64,000 nt of DNA from Allium sativum (GCA_030737875.1 CM060922.1:232914335-232978334); one strand, 5' to 3'. Shown: positions 35,036-49,367, counted from the first letter of the stretch. The notes: generated from the sequence alone by a model not told the origin. A program made the numbers and translations.

Positions 35036-35177
35036 GCTACGGCCAACAAAAGTGACAAAAGGCGAGAACAGCGATGACTTCTACATAAGAAGAGTCGAGG
35101 CGTTTGGATTAGCTAGTCGGTGAGAACTTCTCACCTTTTAATTTTGTTTTCTAGTTAATAATATATACTAGGATGCA

Positions 35178-35227
35178 GACGGTGTTTACTAGCACCCGAC
35201 ACCCGTCGTCCACAGACCATGGACGGC
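35178..35227 (+). other. Overlapping hairpin pair (A 3' LTR)
   Basis: Same as 28312-28361. The last stem base pair changes to a wobble (TGGACGGC). Confidence 0.6.
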
Positions 35228-36938
35228 TTGTATGCTTGTTTGTTTGATTTTGATGTGTAGTTGATTGTGTGATGTGAAATGAAATAAATTATTTATGTAG
35301 TTAAAAATATTTTATAGTTGAAAATATAATTTTTAACACGAATGTGAATAAATATTTATAAACAAATCGGAGATTTGTTTATATACACTGATTTGATTGA
35401 TATTGATTAGGACGATAAATTTTACACATCGTCCAACCGCACAAATAAAATCCGTGTTTGATTGTTTGAAACCCCACACGGGTATTGGGATGATATATGA
35501 CATACACTAATCCCAATAATTAGTTGTATGTCGATCGATTGATTGACAGACTGTTATAAGCATTAAATATTTATATTTGATGCTTATACAGTGTAGAATG
35601 CACTTTGGATGATGGTTGATTATTTGTTATTGTTGATATATACATGCGTTGTATGGAAATCCATAGAAATAAAATCTATGGTAATTGATTGGGCCTCATT
35701 CCAATATTTGAATAGAAATATTTGAAATAAGAAATATTTTAAAAGAAATATTTGAAAAGAAATATTTGTAAAACAAATATTTGAAAAAGAAATATTTGAA
35801 ATAGAATATTTGAAAATAGAAATATATGAAGTCGTGTTGATTAGATTGACGCCATTTTGACGTGAACGATATTTATATCGATTTTATTCATTTTACAATG
35901 AATATCGAAAGTGATTTCAAAATCTGATATTTTGAAATGAATTGAAATTCGAATTGAATTGAAATTGAATAGAAATGAATTCATATTGAAATTGAATAAA
36001 AACGAATTCGTATTGAAATTCAAATAGAAAATAATTCGAACTGAAATTGAAGTGAATTGAAAACAAACTATAATTGAATTAAAAATCGATTTGAATTGAA
36101 ATCAATTTGAAATGAATTTAAAACGAATTTATAAGGAAAAATTCAATTTTGATTTGAATTTGAAATAGAAGTTGAAATCGTTTCGAAAACGAATTTAAAA
36201 CAATTTATAAAATATTATTTAAAAAGGAAATCGACAAAGTATATATTATATATTATATATATATATAATGTAATGGCCTGAATAGAATGCGCCGCGCCGC
36301 CGCAGTTCGCGAATTTCGACCATTGACTTCGAATGGTCATTGTGGCCGTCGGATTCTCCTAAACCCGGAACCGTTGGGTTCGTATCAAAAAGAGTATTCT
36401 AACGAATGCGAGAAACTAGAAATCTAACGGTTGGATTTGGAATTATGTCCAAATCAAATTTGGAAAAGGTCGCTGTAAGTGCAGTTCGATGGCCGTTGAT
36501 GGAAATCGACTGTACGGGCCTTGATAAAATTATTAAAAATAGTAATAATTTGTGTAAAATCATAAGAAATGATTTGGGAAGAGTTAGGATGAAAAACTCC
36601 ATATTTTAAAAGATAAAAATAGATTTTTATCGAAATGAACTAGTTTTGAACTAGAATTAAAATCAATTTATTTTTGAAATAAATAAATTGAATTTGGAAA
36701 TGGTTTTAAAAGAACCCAGAATTTCCAATAATTGAATTGGAAGGGATTTGAATCGAAAGTGTCTTCGGAATATTTCGATGTTTGATTTCATGATGATACA
36801 GATATTGTTATGGGAATTTGAAAGATATATTAATATCGTTATTTCCAATACGATATTTGTTGGTCGTAGAATTTGATATTGAATATAAGCCGATATATTT
36901 TCTATTCAGAGCCTTGTATTTAATATCAAATGTGAATT

Positions 36939-37190
36939 GGTTTTTTCGTGAATGGTGTCTTCATTAACACAGTTCTTAAGCCCAGTTGAGAAAAAGATTA
37001 AATCTTTTTATTTAGATTTAATGAAGTGTACAAATTAAATAATATTTAATTGGAATTGAATTGGTATTGATTTTTGGGTTTATCGTGAACAGTGTTTTAA
37101 ATAACACTTGTTCTTTAACCCGATAATTAATGGAATGTGATTTTGGGTTTATCGTGAACTGTGTTTTAAATGACACCGATTCTTAAACCC
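36939..37190 (+). other. Repeated hairpins (A 3' LTR)
   Basis: Copies at 36939-36983 (outer stem damaged), 37076-37121 and 37145-37190. The last two have intact GGGTTT/AACCC outer and GTGTT/ACAC inner pairing. Confidence 0.55.
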
Positions 37191-39257
37191 AGTTAAAGAT
37201 TAAAACTAAGTGGAGTTTTAAAGAATCTTTTATTAGATTGAAAAGATCGAGAATGGAGTATCACCAGTTTTACTCCAGGCTATATTTAAATCTTTAATTA
37301 GATTTGTACGTGAAATGGTAATTGAATTTACCGATAACACCGTGGTGTTAGATATGAAGTATTACCAGTTTTACTTCATGGGATGAATAGGTGGGGATTG
37401 GGAAATAAAATAAATGATTACTTCGGTGTGGTTCGCTAATCCCGACTAGTTTGAATTGATATTCAAAGAAGATTAAAGGATAAATTCAAAGAATTTATCT
37501 TTGATAAAATTAATAGGAACCTTTCCCAAAGTATAAGGATATTGGAATAAAAGAATATTCTGAATTGTAATGAGGCATATGTTGTGTTTGTGTAACACTT
37601 GTTTATTATATACGCGAGTTATTCAGAAAGACCGGGTTTATCCCATTCTGAATAACTGATTCGACGTGGTGTCGAGGATGAAGACGGTGGTCGAAGACCG
37701 GAGGTCTTCAACATCGTTTGGATAATTACCGATGATCTTGATTGGGCCATACACCCAAGAGGAGGGAATCAGTAAGTGATCGTCCATACGTACTTGGAGA
37801 TCGATGGATATGCGGGGTACTAGGTGCCTCCGGTTTCGTTCAGACCCAGAACGGACTTGTAAATGGACTGTGTGTCTGACATTGGATTTCAGTCTGTGTG
37901 ATTGATTTCTATTAAATATATATCTATTTGGCGGCGAAGAATTTATTCTCTTGCTTAACGCCCTTCTCTGAGACGTACGAGCTCAGGGGTTATATATTGG
38001 TGGATATCAAACGCTTGGAGTGAATTGCCTGTGTGGCATGCCTAAGTGGCAAATGATCAAGGCTTCTGTTGAAAAGCAAGTCTTGTGGTTGATGATCAAA
38101 GCATGGCCTGTGTGGCATAGCTTTGTGTAACGTGAATTCGCGAGCCTCACACCCCAGTTGTGAACCAGAAACGAGAGAGGACATCAGGGAGGACATGCGT
38201 TTCTTTCTAGCTAGAAGTGGCGTCAGTGGTTTTACACGCCCTGATGAGTTTGACTTATGTGGTTGTTGCTGTTGCGAGACGCCTCGGATATACCAGTGAC
38301 TATGTGAAGCCGAAGGAGCCATTCGTTGGCTCATTTACGCCCTATAGGGCGGGGAAGCGCAGTGTTCAGGCATAATAATCCACATCGGTGGACCAGCCCT
38401 GACGATCCAAGGGGCAGTTGCGGCTGTTCCTGAGGGGCGGACTAGAGCGTCTCGAATCGGTAGAGGACGATCCCTTGCCTCGATTCATAGATGGAAATCC
38501 AATTTCCAAATACGTGACTTTGCAGTTTTAATTGTAGAACTAGTATGGCGACATGATATATGGTACCCATGCCGTCGATGATTGATACTTATGATTTGAA
38601 GTTGTTTTATACACTATGCACTTATAATAGTATCAAGTGACTTGTTTAAAACGTACTAAGCATGTTTGGCTATTATAAGGGAAAACCCTATCCCCCCGGC
38701 TTGCGTTGCATTGTGTGATAGGACCTGGGTCTTATAATAGCTTCATTTTTCCAAAAAGCATTGTGCTGTTTTGTTATATGCACTGGTATTCTTGGGAGGA
38801 AACCCGTTCCGTGTTTACGGCGTGGTCCCTTGATATATCTGATTTAAAGTAAAGTTTTAAATAACTATTTTAGTTCTCACACCAGTCCCATGATTGACCT
38901 GGAGTTTATTGTTTTTACCTAAACTCTGGGTGCCCTTATTTTGAAACGGGCAGCTAGTAGTTTTGGTTTTGCAGATTTATATTCACCGGAACCTGGTTTA
39001 CAGCTGGAACGATATCCAGAAAGCTTTGTATCCATGTATCTTCTTCAGTTGTATTTTGTATTGTTTTCCGCTACTTTGTAATTTATTGTAATCTCTGATA
39101 TTTATCGAATGTATTTTATTTGTTAATACTCTGTATATTCTTGTATTTTGATGAATTGTTGTAAATAACAATGAAATGTTCTTCCGTCTGCATTATTTTG
39201 TGGCTTGTTCTCGACTCTATCCGGGCTTTCCTTACCTGGGAAGTTCGGGTCGTTTCA

Positions 39258-39262
39258 ACATT
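39258..39262. repeat. Target-site duplication of element A, right (ACATT)
   Basis: Matches 15048-15052. The tandem unit continues from here. Confidence 0.95.
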
Positions 39263-40414
39263 CCCCTGTCTAAACTACCATAACATATCCCATGGTCAGC
39301 TTGAGAATGTTGCAATAAGGAGAAGGTTACCTTAACATACCATTCACACGATTTCAGTTGAAGAAGTATATAATAATAGAATCATTAAATAAAGTGAGAT
39401 GTAAGTATAATGACATAGATAATAGCAGTATAAGAAATCAGAGATATCTTGTCCAGAATTTTTTTAAGTTAATAGTATGGTTGTATGAAGAAATAAATAG
39501 TGTGGGATACAACATATTCATGCCTTACATATCTTCATCCATTTCTTTTTACAACGGTATGTGTAATATTAATGATCTTGTACCAATTACCTATATTTTA
39601 TTTACAGTAAAACCATTTTATTTAGAATTAATACTGATACTGATTAGTCCTCATACTGATATATGTGCATGCCTTAGAAAATAATAGTGAAACATATTGA
39701 ATAAGATAGTGCACAATGTGGATGATTGCTCTGCCCTATGCAAGTGATGTAGTGAATATTTCTATTTGAAGAGTTACACCTCCAAATCCTCATAACCGTA
39801 TAGTGTACATAAGCTGATAGTCACTGAAAATATGTTAACCTTATCGGGATTGCAACAGAAAAATGTATATCAGTAATGAAAAATGACTACTTTCAAAAGC
39901 CAAGAAGCAATATGTTTATTATGGTGTAACCTGTTACATTGCCTGTATGTATATACAATTATTAGAGTGATTCAAAATACAAAATTGGAGGATAAGTGTG
40001 TGTAAAAAATAAACAGGAAAATAGAATCGGTGTAGCATGAGAGGTAAGATATAGCCCAGATTTGTGCATGTAAAAACATACATGAAAAATTATAATTAAT
40101 TTGGAAAATTAGTGCAACGACATACCACTTATAGACAGTCTGCTTTTGTGTTTAGCAATAGCTAAGCATATATAAACCATCTCAGATGTAGTCGTTTGAG
40201 TCATTCTTCCTTCTTGACCCTTTTCATTGGAATTCAGTCATAGAAAATAGGATCAACATTTGTTGCCAATGCTAGAAAGAAAGAACTGGTAGTAAAAGAA
40301 TTCACTTGAGGTTCAAAAATAATGAAATTTCATAACACTGACTTCCTTCGATTTCTAACCTATTTGCCTTAGTTAAATCATGCCTTAGTTATTAGAAACA
40401 AATCAGGAAGTTAC

Positions 40415-40466
40415 CTTGAAAAATCTTCTGTTGTGCATCCTTTACCTCTAATATCAGTCTTTTGGG
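40415..40466 (-). pseudogene. Exon-like island B, unit 2
   Basis: 52 nt with acceptor CTCTGCAG and donor GTAACTT. The conserved frame reads QKTDIRGKGCTTEDFS. Confidence 0.48.
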
Positions 40467-42991
40467 CTGCAGAGCACATTAAACAAAGACATATTTATAA
40501 AAGATTGTTATCCAAAACTCTTCCTCAGCTATGGTTGAAGAATGGATAATGTTATGTAGTATTAATACAAACAATAAGGACAAATTATGACGTAATGATT
40601 ATGGTTATTTTTGTTAAAGCAATGAAGAAAATCAAGGTGATTATAAATTTGAATCAAATCGCAAAGATTCGTAACCAACAGCAGCAACAAATTAAATGTG
40701 CATCATTGTTTAGTACTATCACGTTCTTTACATTGTACATAAATAGATGGTAAAATAAATAAAATAAATGGCGTGATAATAAGCTTGTCGGGAGTATATA
40801 ATAAGTACAGTATTAATCAAAGGCATCAGACATTTCATTAGAAAAGGATGTAATTGAGTTCGTGGAAAAACATACAGACATAGCATGGCGAAATAAAATG
40901 AAATAATTTTGAATTTTCCAGGAACTTCAATTGTAAAAAATTTCTTTTTCCTATGCTGGATCAAACTTGTTGTGCACCATACCTTTTATGGGTTATAGAT
41001 AACTCAATTTCTGATCAATCATGATTCATGACCACGGCCTGAAAACGATTTTAAGGAACATAACTCATGAACATCAATAGTAATGTGAGATGGTCAGTAA
41101 AAGAATCGTATGGTTAGTTAATGGAGTGTTTTCCATAATGCAAAAGATGGATCAAATAAAATTTGACCAAAAGATGGATTAAAAATAGTAATAACCAATG
41201 GTGATAATTTCTATGGAAAAAATAAGAATATTTGGAGGTCACCAAGGGAAATGCTCATATATTTGTAAAAGTCCTCTTCATCCTCCATTTCTACTTTTGT
41301 ATTACGTAAATTATATCAGTTCATTACTACTCTTTGTTCTGGAATAAAATAACGAATTATATAGAGTAGAATCTATGAATTGAACACGTTGATTGTGTAT
41401 AAAACCACTATTCTTCTACTATCTAATTTATAAATGGGGGTATGTGCTCAGTTTAGGTCTCTCAAAAGTTAAGCTTACAAATTTGGTTTGCTAACATATT
41501 ATACTGTGAAGGGGTGTGCACTTTTTTTTTTTTTACTATATGGCTTAAGCATAATGTAGCGATCTGCATAAGTAGGTGAATGGATTCAAACATAATGGAA
41601 GTATGCAAATATTTCATAATCCAATCTGGTCAAGCATAATTCACTGAGCTACATCCAAATTATATACGGATGGAATAAGCTGGAAACTCTAATGAGAAAC
41701 AACCACAAATTGAACCCAAAAAACATGACTCAACAAATTTTAGTTTTTTATATTGGAAAGAGAAAAGCAACCAGTTAAAAATATGTTAATTTAGGATTAC
41801 ATCCAACATTTTTAGCTAGTATATGTAAGAATAAAAATGATATATACAGATGATTCATACCTTATGAAATTTTCATAGTATAGTAGAAGAATATGGCAAA
41901 TCGATAATAAAAAAAGGGAGAGGATAAAAACTAAATCTTAAACCATAACGCAGTGTGCATACCATGTAAAATGTAAACTACACTAATAGCAGGAAGTTGA
42001 TGTAAAAAATTGAAAAAAAAAATAGTCTACATGAATTCAAGTCATTGGCGAAGTCTTTGGTGACTGGTAGAATCCTCTATGTTGAATCAACTACTTGGAG
42101 CGAACCATCATATTTTTCAGTCTTTATTATCAGTAGACCTTATAATAAAAAAGATCAGATTAAAAATTCCCAGCAATGAAAAAATTCAGTCAAAGTTGAG
42201 TATCTCATTGATTCTTCAGAAGCGAACAGTGAAATCTTTATAATTCACAACAAATTCGCCAAAGATTTTGAACAAAAACTTGGTTGAGTGCCTCTTTTTT
42301 CCTGTAACTAAGTAAAGATGACTTCTTTTTCCTTTAGATTGCCACCGTCAACCACACCGTACCTAATATTACATTGGTCATTTTCAGGGAACGAATCGAT
42401 TATTCCTTTTATTTTTATTTTGACCGAGATTTTTAATAAAGCTCGTTTACCGTAGCGAAATTTACCATAGCAAAATTTGACAATCGTACTATAATAGATT
42501 CCTTAAAATATTACTATATAGTGGACTTTACATATATCATATATTTTATTAATGCGGAAACTAATATAAATACAATATCAACATTCATATAACTATATAC
42601 ATGTAATGTTATATGTAGTCTTTACACAATGAAATGAATATTTTAAAAGAACAAACTTAACCTTTTAAATACTCGAGCTATGGTTTTGTAAATGCTTTCA
42701 ATATTGAAATTTCCTAAAAGATATAGTAGTTGAAAACAAAAGTCTATAGATATTTTCATAGCTCTTAATATTTGTAAATACATTATCCTCATAACCACTA
42801 AATTAAAAATATAAGAAATTGATGTTTACTTCTTTCACAACTCACAGTAAACATTATAAGGCCTCTAGTGGAAAAAGGTCAGGTTCAAGTGATCATTGAT
42901 TTCTACCACATAGCTAGACCATCTTCTTTCAAATGCTGATGAATACCTATACTATTTTATAATAACATTTTGTATTGTAATATGCACTCAC

Positions 42992-43124
42992 CTGCAAAAT
43001 CGGGAGGGTACTTGATGGAATCAAGATGAGCAAGTGTGGGAAAGAGATTGGAAAAGAGTAATGGAGAAAGGCGGAGAATGACCAAGCTTCCCCCAAACAA
43101 CAGCTGTGGCATTGATGACAACAT
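42992..43124 (-). pseudogene. Exon-like island C, unit 2 (best copy)
   Basis: From an ATG at 43122-43124 the minus strand is open for 44 codons plus one base to a GTGAGT donor. It starts MLSSMPQLLFGGSLVILR and contains LAHLDSIKYPPDFA. The first part is hydrophobic, as in a signal peptide or organelle-targeting leader, but the frame is also open further upstream, so this start is a guess. Unit 1 has a broken version. Family not recognised. Confidence 0.45.
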
Positions 43125-43941
43125 GCGAAAGTTACATATAAGGTTGACTGCTTTATGTGTGAAAGACGTATTGTAAATATGGTGCTTTTTTCATACTGTT
43201 CTGTATGACTGAAGCTTTAAGTTAAAAATTGGGAAAAGATGACCATTTGTAGATCGAAGGGCATTATGTTAGGGGAATCCTACAAGTAAGTTTATAGTTT
43301 GCTCGAACTTCTTTCCACTTGGTTAGCTAATAGTAAAGACGGAGGCTCCTTTGTGGCTAAAGAAGATGATATAAAGGTCAAGGAATCTAAAAGGAATCCT
43401 TGAGATTGGTATATTGGTGTTTAGAAACTATTGTCAAATTTCTACATTATTGACCTTTTGTTATTATTTTAATGGAGACATCACTTAACTTTGTAAAATT
43501 GTATGTAATTTAAATTATGCATGGATTATACAACAGAATAATAGATTTAAAGTATTACTCAATGATTAGATTGCAACATTGTTTCACACTGTCATTTGAT
43601 CTTGGTTTATGTTTACGATATTTGACGTTGTCCAAGATTATTTTTTTTGTAAAGAAACCTGAATGGGAAATAAATAACGAATTAGAAACTGAAGTGAAGG
43701 TCAAACACCATAATAAGGAGACAAAGATGGTAAATGGTACCCTATTGAACTTTGAAATCAATGACACGAAGTACATATTTATTTCGATCGGTTCAAACTT
43801 AACCAAGGAAAAAAATGCCTATTGTACTGAGGATAACCTTTATTTCGTAGTCCCCAGTCCTTCCTTGTCAACTGTTGTTGTTACAGCTAGGCATATCCCA
43901 TTGCATAGGCATGGCTCCCGGATTAAGAGCACCAGGCATAC

Positions 43942-44098
43942 CTTGTGCAGCGTACGACAACATACTCATGTTAAAGGATGATGTTAGTTGTTCATTCAAA
44001 ACCAGTGTTCGCATCAACTGATCAATTGGAGGTAGTTGACTGTTTTTTGTATAGTCATTAAAAATAGACATGCTCCCATCAATATTCATATAGACATG
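43942..44098 (-). pseudogene. Exon-like island D, unit 2
   Basis: 157 nt, as in unit 1. It starts HVYMNIDGSMSIFND and ends with SMLSYAAQ at the GTATGCC donor. The frame stays open past the donor to about 43868, so a longer exon cannot be excluded. It differs little from unit 1. Confidence 0.55.
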
Positions 44099-45107
44099 CT
44101 GCAAGCTTATGTAGGATGTTGGCAGTGTGTCGTTTCATGGATGTAACAAACTATTCATACAATAACTACAAATCATAAAGTATATTAATTAAATTATTTT
44201 ATACAGCAAAAAAAGGCAAAATAAACTCATGGTTCACATCATGAAGCCCTAATATTTGATATCGCCAATAGTATTCAAAAAAATTGGTTGAATATTTATC
44301 ATATACTGCTAGCATAGTAAATAAATTGACATAATAATATTTTCAACAAAATGATTGCATCATTTATGCACGTAACAAACAATACATCAAAACAGCAAGA
44401 TTCAATTTGGTCAAGATTTAATATATAATTTTTTTTCTTTTTGCAAATGGGTTGTAACTAATTAATATAAGTATTAATGGAAATACATTAACTTCCATGG
44501 TATTTAAATTGTCACTTATATTGTCACATTAGGTGCGCGTCATTCAGTAAATTATATCATCTTGGGTTTAGAATTGATCAAAACATGTGAAACTTCACTG
44601 GATATCAAATCAAACGCCAATGATGAAGTTACCTCGCTTTCTTAATTGTTGCCCTATCATGTCAATAAATATCATAGAGTAAAATATATATGCAATATTG
44701 ATGGAGTTTAAATTCTTTTTCTGCCTAAAACCCGAATTATCATTTGTGTACTCTACAACTGCAATTACAAAAAATATTTGTAGTTTAATTTTTATATGTA
44801 ACAATGGTTGTCAGTTTATACACGAACGCAACACAGTTTAGGCTTAGGTTAGCAATGTAGCTGCAATAAAATTATATTTTTGTATATAAAAAATATCAAG
44901 CACATGCGCAAACGTCCATGTATGCATGCATCTTCTATTCAGTACCAAAATCTTTTATCAGCATTATCTTCTTAGTATATTGCGTTATTTTGAAACTTTT
45001 AACCTACGAGACTGTATGTAATATTAACAGTTCGATCAAAGAGACTTGAATATATGATTCCCTTTAAATATTACAATTTATAATCAAAGACAATTTGCAA
45101 GACTTAC

Positions 45108-45229
45108 CCATCTCATGGATATAGGCTTCGCCCCAAACATGCCTAGGTTGCTGGATCCTACTTGCTAGATCCCATTCATAAACTGTAGCTGAGGATGAAT
45201 TGTTTGAGTGATTCATCCTAGAATTCGAT
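45108..45229 (-). pseudogene. Exon-like island A, unit 3
   Basis: 122 nt with CTGTTCAG acceptor and GTAAGT donor. Contains YEWDLASRIQQPRHVWG as in unit 1, with M to N in the MHHSNN motif region. Confidence 0.48.
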
Positions 45230-48163
45230 CTGAACAGAATTGGCAACATAAAATTTGATAGAATGGAATATGCGGTTTCAGGCTTAAGGTGTAGCAATTT
45301 AAGGATACAGAGATCAAAACGTGAATCGCCATTTGCTTGGCAGTTTCTCTCCCCATGGGAGAGAAAATATTTATTCATGTGTAAAACTTTTTAATTTGGA
45401 AATATTTGAAGTCGTTACATAATAGTCATGGCATAAAATGACAAAACAATCAAAGCAATCATTTCTAGTATTGATTAAGGATAAACAATGCTAATGACTT
45501 TTTTTTGGTCAGCCAGGACTCAAGGTATCAATGATAAATGGTCAAAATAAGCCAAATGCTTGTTAGTCTGTAACGACAAAAAGTTTGATATTAATACTTT
45601 GTATGTGCAATGTCCAGTTGCATTGCATTACATTTTTTTTTCCAGATTTCAACTATTTACAAACTACTTAAAATTAGTCGAATAGTATGCTAACTACTGA
45701 AAACAATTATTTGCAGGCCTGATATGCAATAAACAAAATGCAACCAATTTTTCCTGGTGTGAAACCATCACAATAAAATAGGAGTTTCCACCCCCGGTCC
45801 CCAGTTTCTGACATTATTACTTGAACTATTGAAACATGTATCTTCATATTTGATAGTGTTTATAATAAATTATCTTATGGTAAAATCATAATTAACATCA
45901 TCCAAATCTCAGTAAGTTTGATCAAATTTTGAACTTCTATAATTGGGTTAACAGAGAATTTTTTGAACCTGATAAGTTTAGAAAACATAATTTTAATTCA
46001 AAATGAAAAGGTAAACTTAAATTAAGGTGATCTTGTCTGGGTTCTCTGCTTCCGTTTATGTTAATGCAATTTTTTAGATTGACATTAAAAGTTCCCAACC
46101 CTAATAAATTGAAGGAAAACTTTTTTTAAGAAGGAGCAAAAAAGGGAAACCTGAAGTAAACAGCATCTTCGTAAAAGCAATCTCAGCAATGTGCTGCTAA
46201 CAGGATCGTTGTTAGTGTTGTAATAATTAGGGTTACAACAGAAAACTATTTTATCACCATCCATTAAATTGAAGGAAAACTTTTTTTGAGAAAGAACAAA
46301 AAAGGGAAACCTGAAGTAAACAACATCTTCGTCAAAGCAATCTTAGCAATATGATTCCAACAGGATCGTTGTTAGTGTTGTTATGATTAGGGTTACAACA
46401 GAAAACTATTTTATCGCTTTTGCTTTTTAACCCTAATTTAGGTAGATAGGAGATTTGAGTCATGGAAGAATACCAATGATTTCAAAGCGACGGAAGTAGA
46501 AAGTTCAACTGTTTCATGGATGAAAAGGAGATTTATTTTAGGAAGAGTAGATTCAGAGAGATGTGAAGAACCGTCGGAAAAAGTTTTTATTTTCCAAAAG
46601 AAAAGGGGAAGTTGCCGAAAACTATTTCATTATCATCACCACCACCATCTACAAAATATGACGTAAAACATAAATTGACAATCCACTAAATTATATCAGA
46701 CTATTACAAATTCAAAATTTGTTCAATCCATAAACTGACAATCCACTAAGATCCAAGTAATATCACCAAGCATCATGAACTTCTATCTGAAAATACCTTA
46801 ATTGAAATTTGTTTCCAGAATAATAATAAAATACAGAGCATAACAAATTTAGCTAAAGATAATATATGCGTGTGTGTACTGCTTATATTCAGTTTTTGCA
46901 TAGAAGGGGATATAAAAGCACCAATTCGTCGTAACTACTAATAATAGGCAGATTAATATTTTCATTTAATCCATACCTTTTCGGCATCATCAGAATTAAG
47001 TCAGTCTACAGAGTACATTCCCTTGTCTAAACTACCATAACATATCCCTTGGTCAGCCTGAGAATGTAGCAATAAGAATAAGGTTACCTTTATATACCAT
47101 TCACATGATTCCAGTTGAAGAAGTATATAATAATAGAATCATTGGATAAAGTGAGATTTAAGTATAATGACATGGATAATAGCAGTATAAGAAATCAAAC
47201 ATATCTTGTCCAGAATTTTTTTAAGTTAATAGTATGGTTGTATGAAGACATAAATAGTGTGGGATACAACATATTCATGCCTTACATGTTTTCAGCCGTT
47301 TCTTTTTACAACTGTATATGTAATATTAATGCTCCTGCACCAATTACCTATATTTTATTTACAGTAATATTTAGAATTAATACTGATAGCTATTAATCCT
47401 CATATCGATATATGTGCATGCTTTAGAAAATAATAGTGAAACATATTGAATAAGATTGTGCACAATGTGGATGATTGCTCTGCCCTATGCAAGCGATGTA
47501 GTAAATATTTCACTTTGAAGAGTTACACCTCCAAATCCTCATAACAGTATAGTATACAGAAGTTGATAGTCGCTTAAATATGTTAACCTTATCGGGATTG
47601 CAACAGAAAAATGTATATCAGTAATGAAAAATGACTACTGTCAAAAGCTAAGAAGCAATATGTTTATTATGGTGTAACCTGCTACCTCGTCTGTATGTAT
47701 ATACAATTATTAGAGTGATTCAAAATACAAAATTGAAGGATAAGTGTGTGTAAAAAATAAACAGGAAAATAGAATCGGTGTTGCATGAGAGGTAAGATAT
47801 AGCCCAGATTTGTGTATGTAAAAACATACATTAAAAATAATAATTAAGTTGGAAAATTAGTGTAATGACATACCACTTATAGACAGTCTGATTTTGTGTT
47901 TAGCAATCGCTAAGCATATGTAAACCACCTCAGATGTAGTAATTTGAGTCATCCTTCCATCTTGACCCTTTTCATTGGAAGTCAGTCATAGAAAATAGGA
48001 TCAGCATTTGTTGTCAATGCTAGAAAGAAAGAAAAGGTAGTAAAAAAATTCACTTGAGGTTCAATAATAATGAAATTTCACAACACCGACTTCCATCGAT
48101 TTCTAACTTATTTGCCATAGTTAAATCATGCCTTAGTTATAAGAAAAAAAATCAGGAAGTTAC

Positions 48164-48215
48164 CTTGAAAAATCTGCTGTTGTCCATTCTTCACCTCTAA
48201 TATCAGTCTTTTGGG
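48164..48215 (-). pseudogene. Exon-like island B, unit 3
   Basis: 52 nt with acceptor TTTTGCAG and donor GTAACTT. Reads QKTDIRGEEWTTADFS, perhaps closest to the ancestral form. Confidence 0.5.
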
Positions 48216-49367
48216 CTGCAAAACACATTAAACAAAGACACAATTATAAAAGATGGTTATCCAAAACTCTTCTTCGGCCATGGTCGAAGAATGGATAATG
48301 TTATGTAGTCTTAGTACAAACAATAAGGACAAATAAAAATTGTGATGTAATGATTATGGTTATTTTTATTAAAGCAATGAAGAAAATCAAGGTGATTATA
48401 AATTTGAATCAAATCTCAAAGATTTGTAACCAACAACAGCAGCAAATTAAATGTGCATCATTGTTTAGTACTATCACGTTCGTTACATTGCTCATAAATA
48501 GATGGTAAAAAAATAAAATAAATGTCGTGATAATAATCTTGTCAGGAGAATATAATAAGTACAATGTTAATCAAAGGCATCAGTCATTTCATTAGAAAAG
48601 GTTATAATTGAGTCCATGGAAAAACATACAGACATAACATGGAGAAATAAAATGAAATAATTTTGAATTTTCCAGGAACTTCAATTGTAAAAAAAAAAAA
48701 AAATTCCTATGCTGGATCAAACTTGGTGTGCACCATACCTTTTATTGGCTATAGATTTCTCAATTTCCGATCAATCATGATTCATGACCATGGCGTTAAC
48801 ACGATTTTAACGAACGTAACTCATGAACATCAATAGTAATGTGAGATGGTCAGTAAAAGAATCATTTGGTTAGTTAATGGAGTGTTTTCCATAATGCAAA
48901 AGATGGATCAAATAAAATTTGACTAAAAGATGGATTAAAAACAGTAATAACCAATGGTGATAATTTCTATGGAAAAAATAAGAATATTAGGAGGTCACCA
49001 AGGGACATGCTCATATATTTGTAGAAGTCCTATTCATCCTCCATTTCTACTTTTGTATTACGTAAATTATATCAGTTCATTAATAATCTTTGTTCTTGAA
49101 TAAAATCACGAATTATATAGAGTAGAATCTATGAATTGAACACGTTAATTATGTGTAAAACTACTGTTCTTCTACTATCTAATTTATAAATGGGGGTATG
49201 TGCTCAGTTTAAGTCTCTAAAAAGTTAAGCTTACTATTTTGGTTTGCTAATATATTATACCGTGATGGGGTGTACACATTTTTATTTTTATTTACTATAT
49301 GGCTTAAGCATAATGTAGCGATCTGCATAAGTAGGTGAATGGATTCAAACATAAAGGAAGTATGCAA

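Larger units (their letters stand above)
15053..39257 (+). mobile_element. Element A: non-autonomous retrotransposon with giant LTRs
   Basis: A complete element bounded by a perfect 5-bp target duplication, with TG...CA LTRs. The 5' LTR is 6247 bp once the nested element B and its duplicated TGTAG are removed, and the 3' LTR is 6154 bp. The internal domain is only 719 bp, with an initiator-Met primer-binding site at one end and a polypurine tract at the other, and no gag or pol. Known non-autonomous classes differ: TRIMs have short LTRs, LARDs have a long non-coding interior. Replication would require proteins in trans. Motifs shared with chromovirus B suggest chromovirus helpers. Confidence 0.92.
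33104..39257 (+). mobile_element. Element A 3' LTR
   Basis: 6154 bp, collinear with the 5' LTR. It lacks about 110 bp of the CT/GC island, including the poly-G run. Islands and repeats: CT/GC island 34006-34268 with donor GT at 34267, palindrome array 34550-35035, hairpin pair 35178-35227, variable repeats 35705-36130, module copy 2 at about 36290-36520, repeated hairpins 36939-37190, acceptor-like site ending 38974. No gene. Confidence 0.93.
39263..44510 (-). repeat. Tandem 7.7 kb unit, copy 2, right part
   Basis: Continues unit 2 after element A and is collinear with 7740-12990 of unit 1. Exon-like islands on the minus strand are at 40415-40466, 42992-43124 and 43942-44098. Between them it is AT-rich with no recognisable feature. 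Confidence 0.85.
44511..49367 (-). repeat. Tandem 7.7 kb unit, copy 3 (truncated)
   Basis: Collinear with 5222-10085 of unit 1, including both 162-bp repeats (about 46099-46420). It keeps the pre-insertion form of the A target site at about 47015. It breaks off at about 49367 in a rearrangement, so islands C and D are absent. Outside the islands nothing is recognisable. Confidence 0.85.

Noticed and set aside
36406..36609. Sense-strand 67-codon frame (MSKSNLEKVAV region) in the A 3' LTR as a possible LTR protein.
   Set aside because: The upstream stop pattern differs in the other LTR copies and no copy has a consistent start. Conservation is better explained by a nucleic-acid element.
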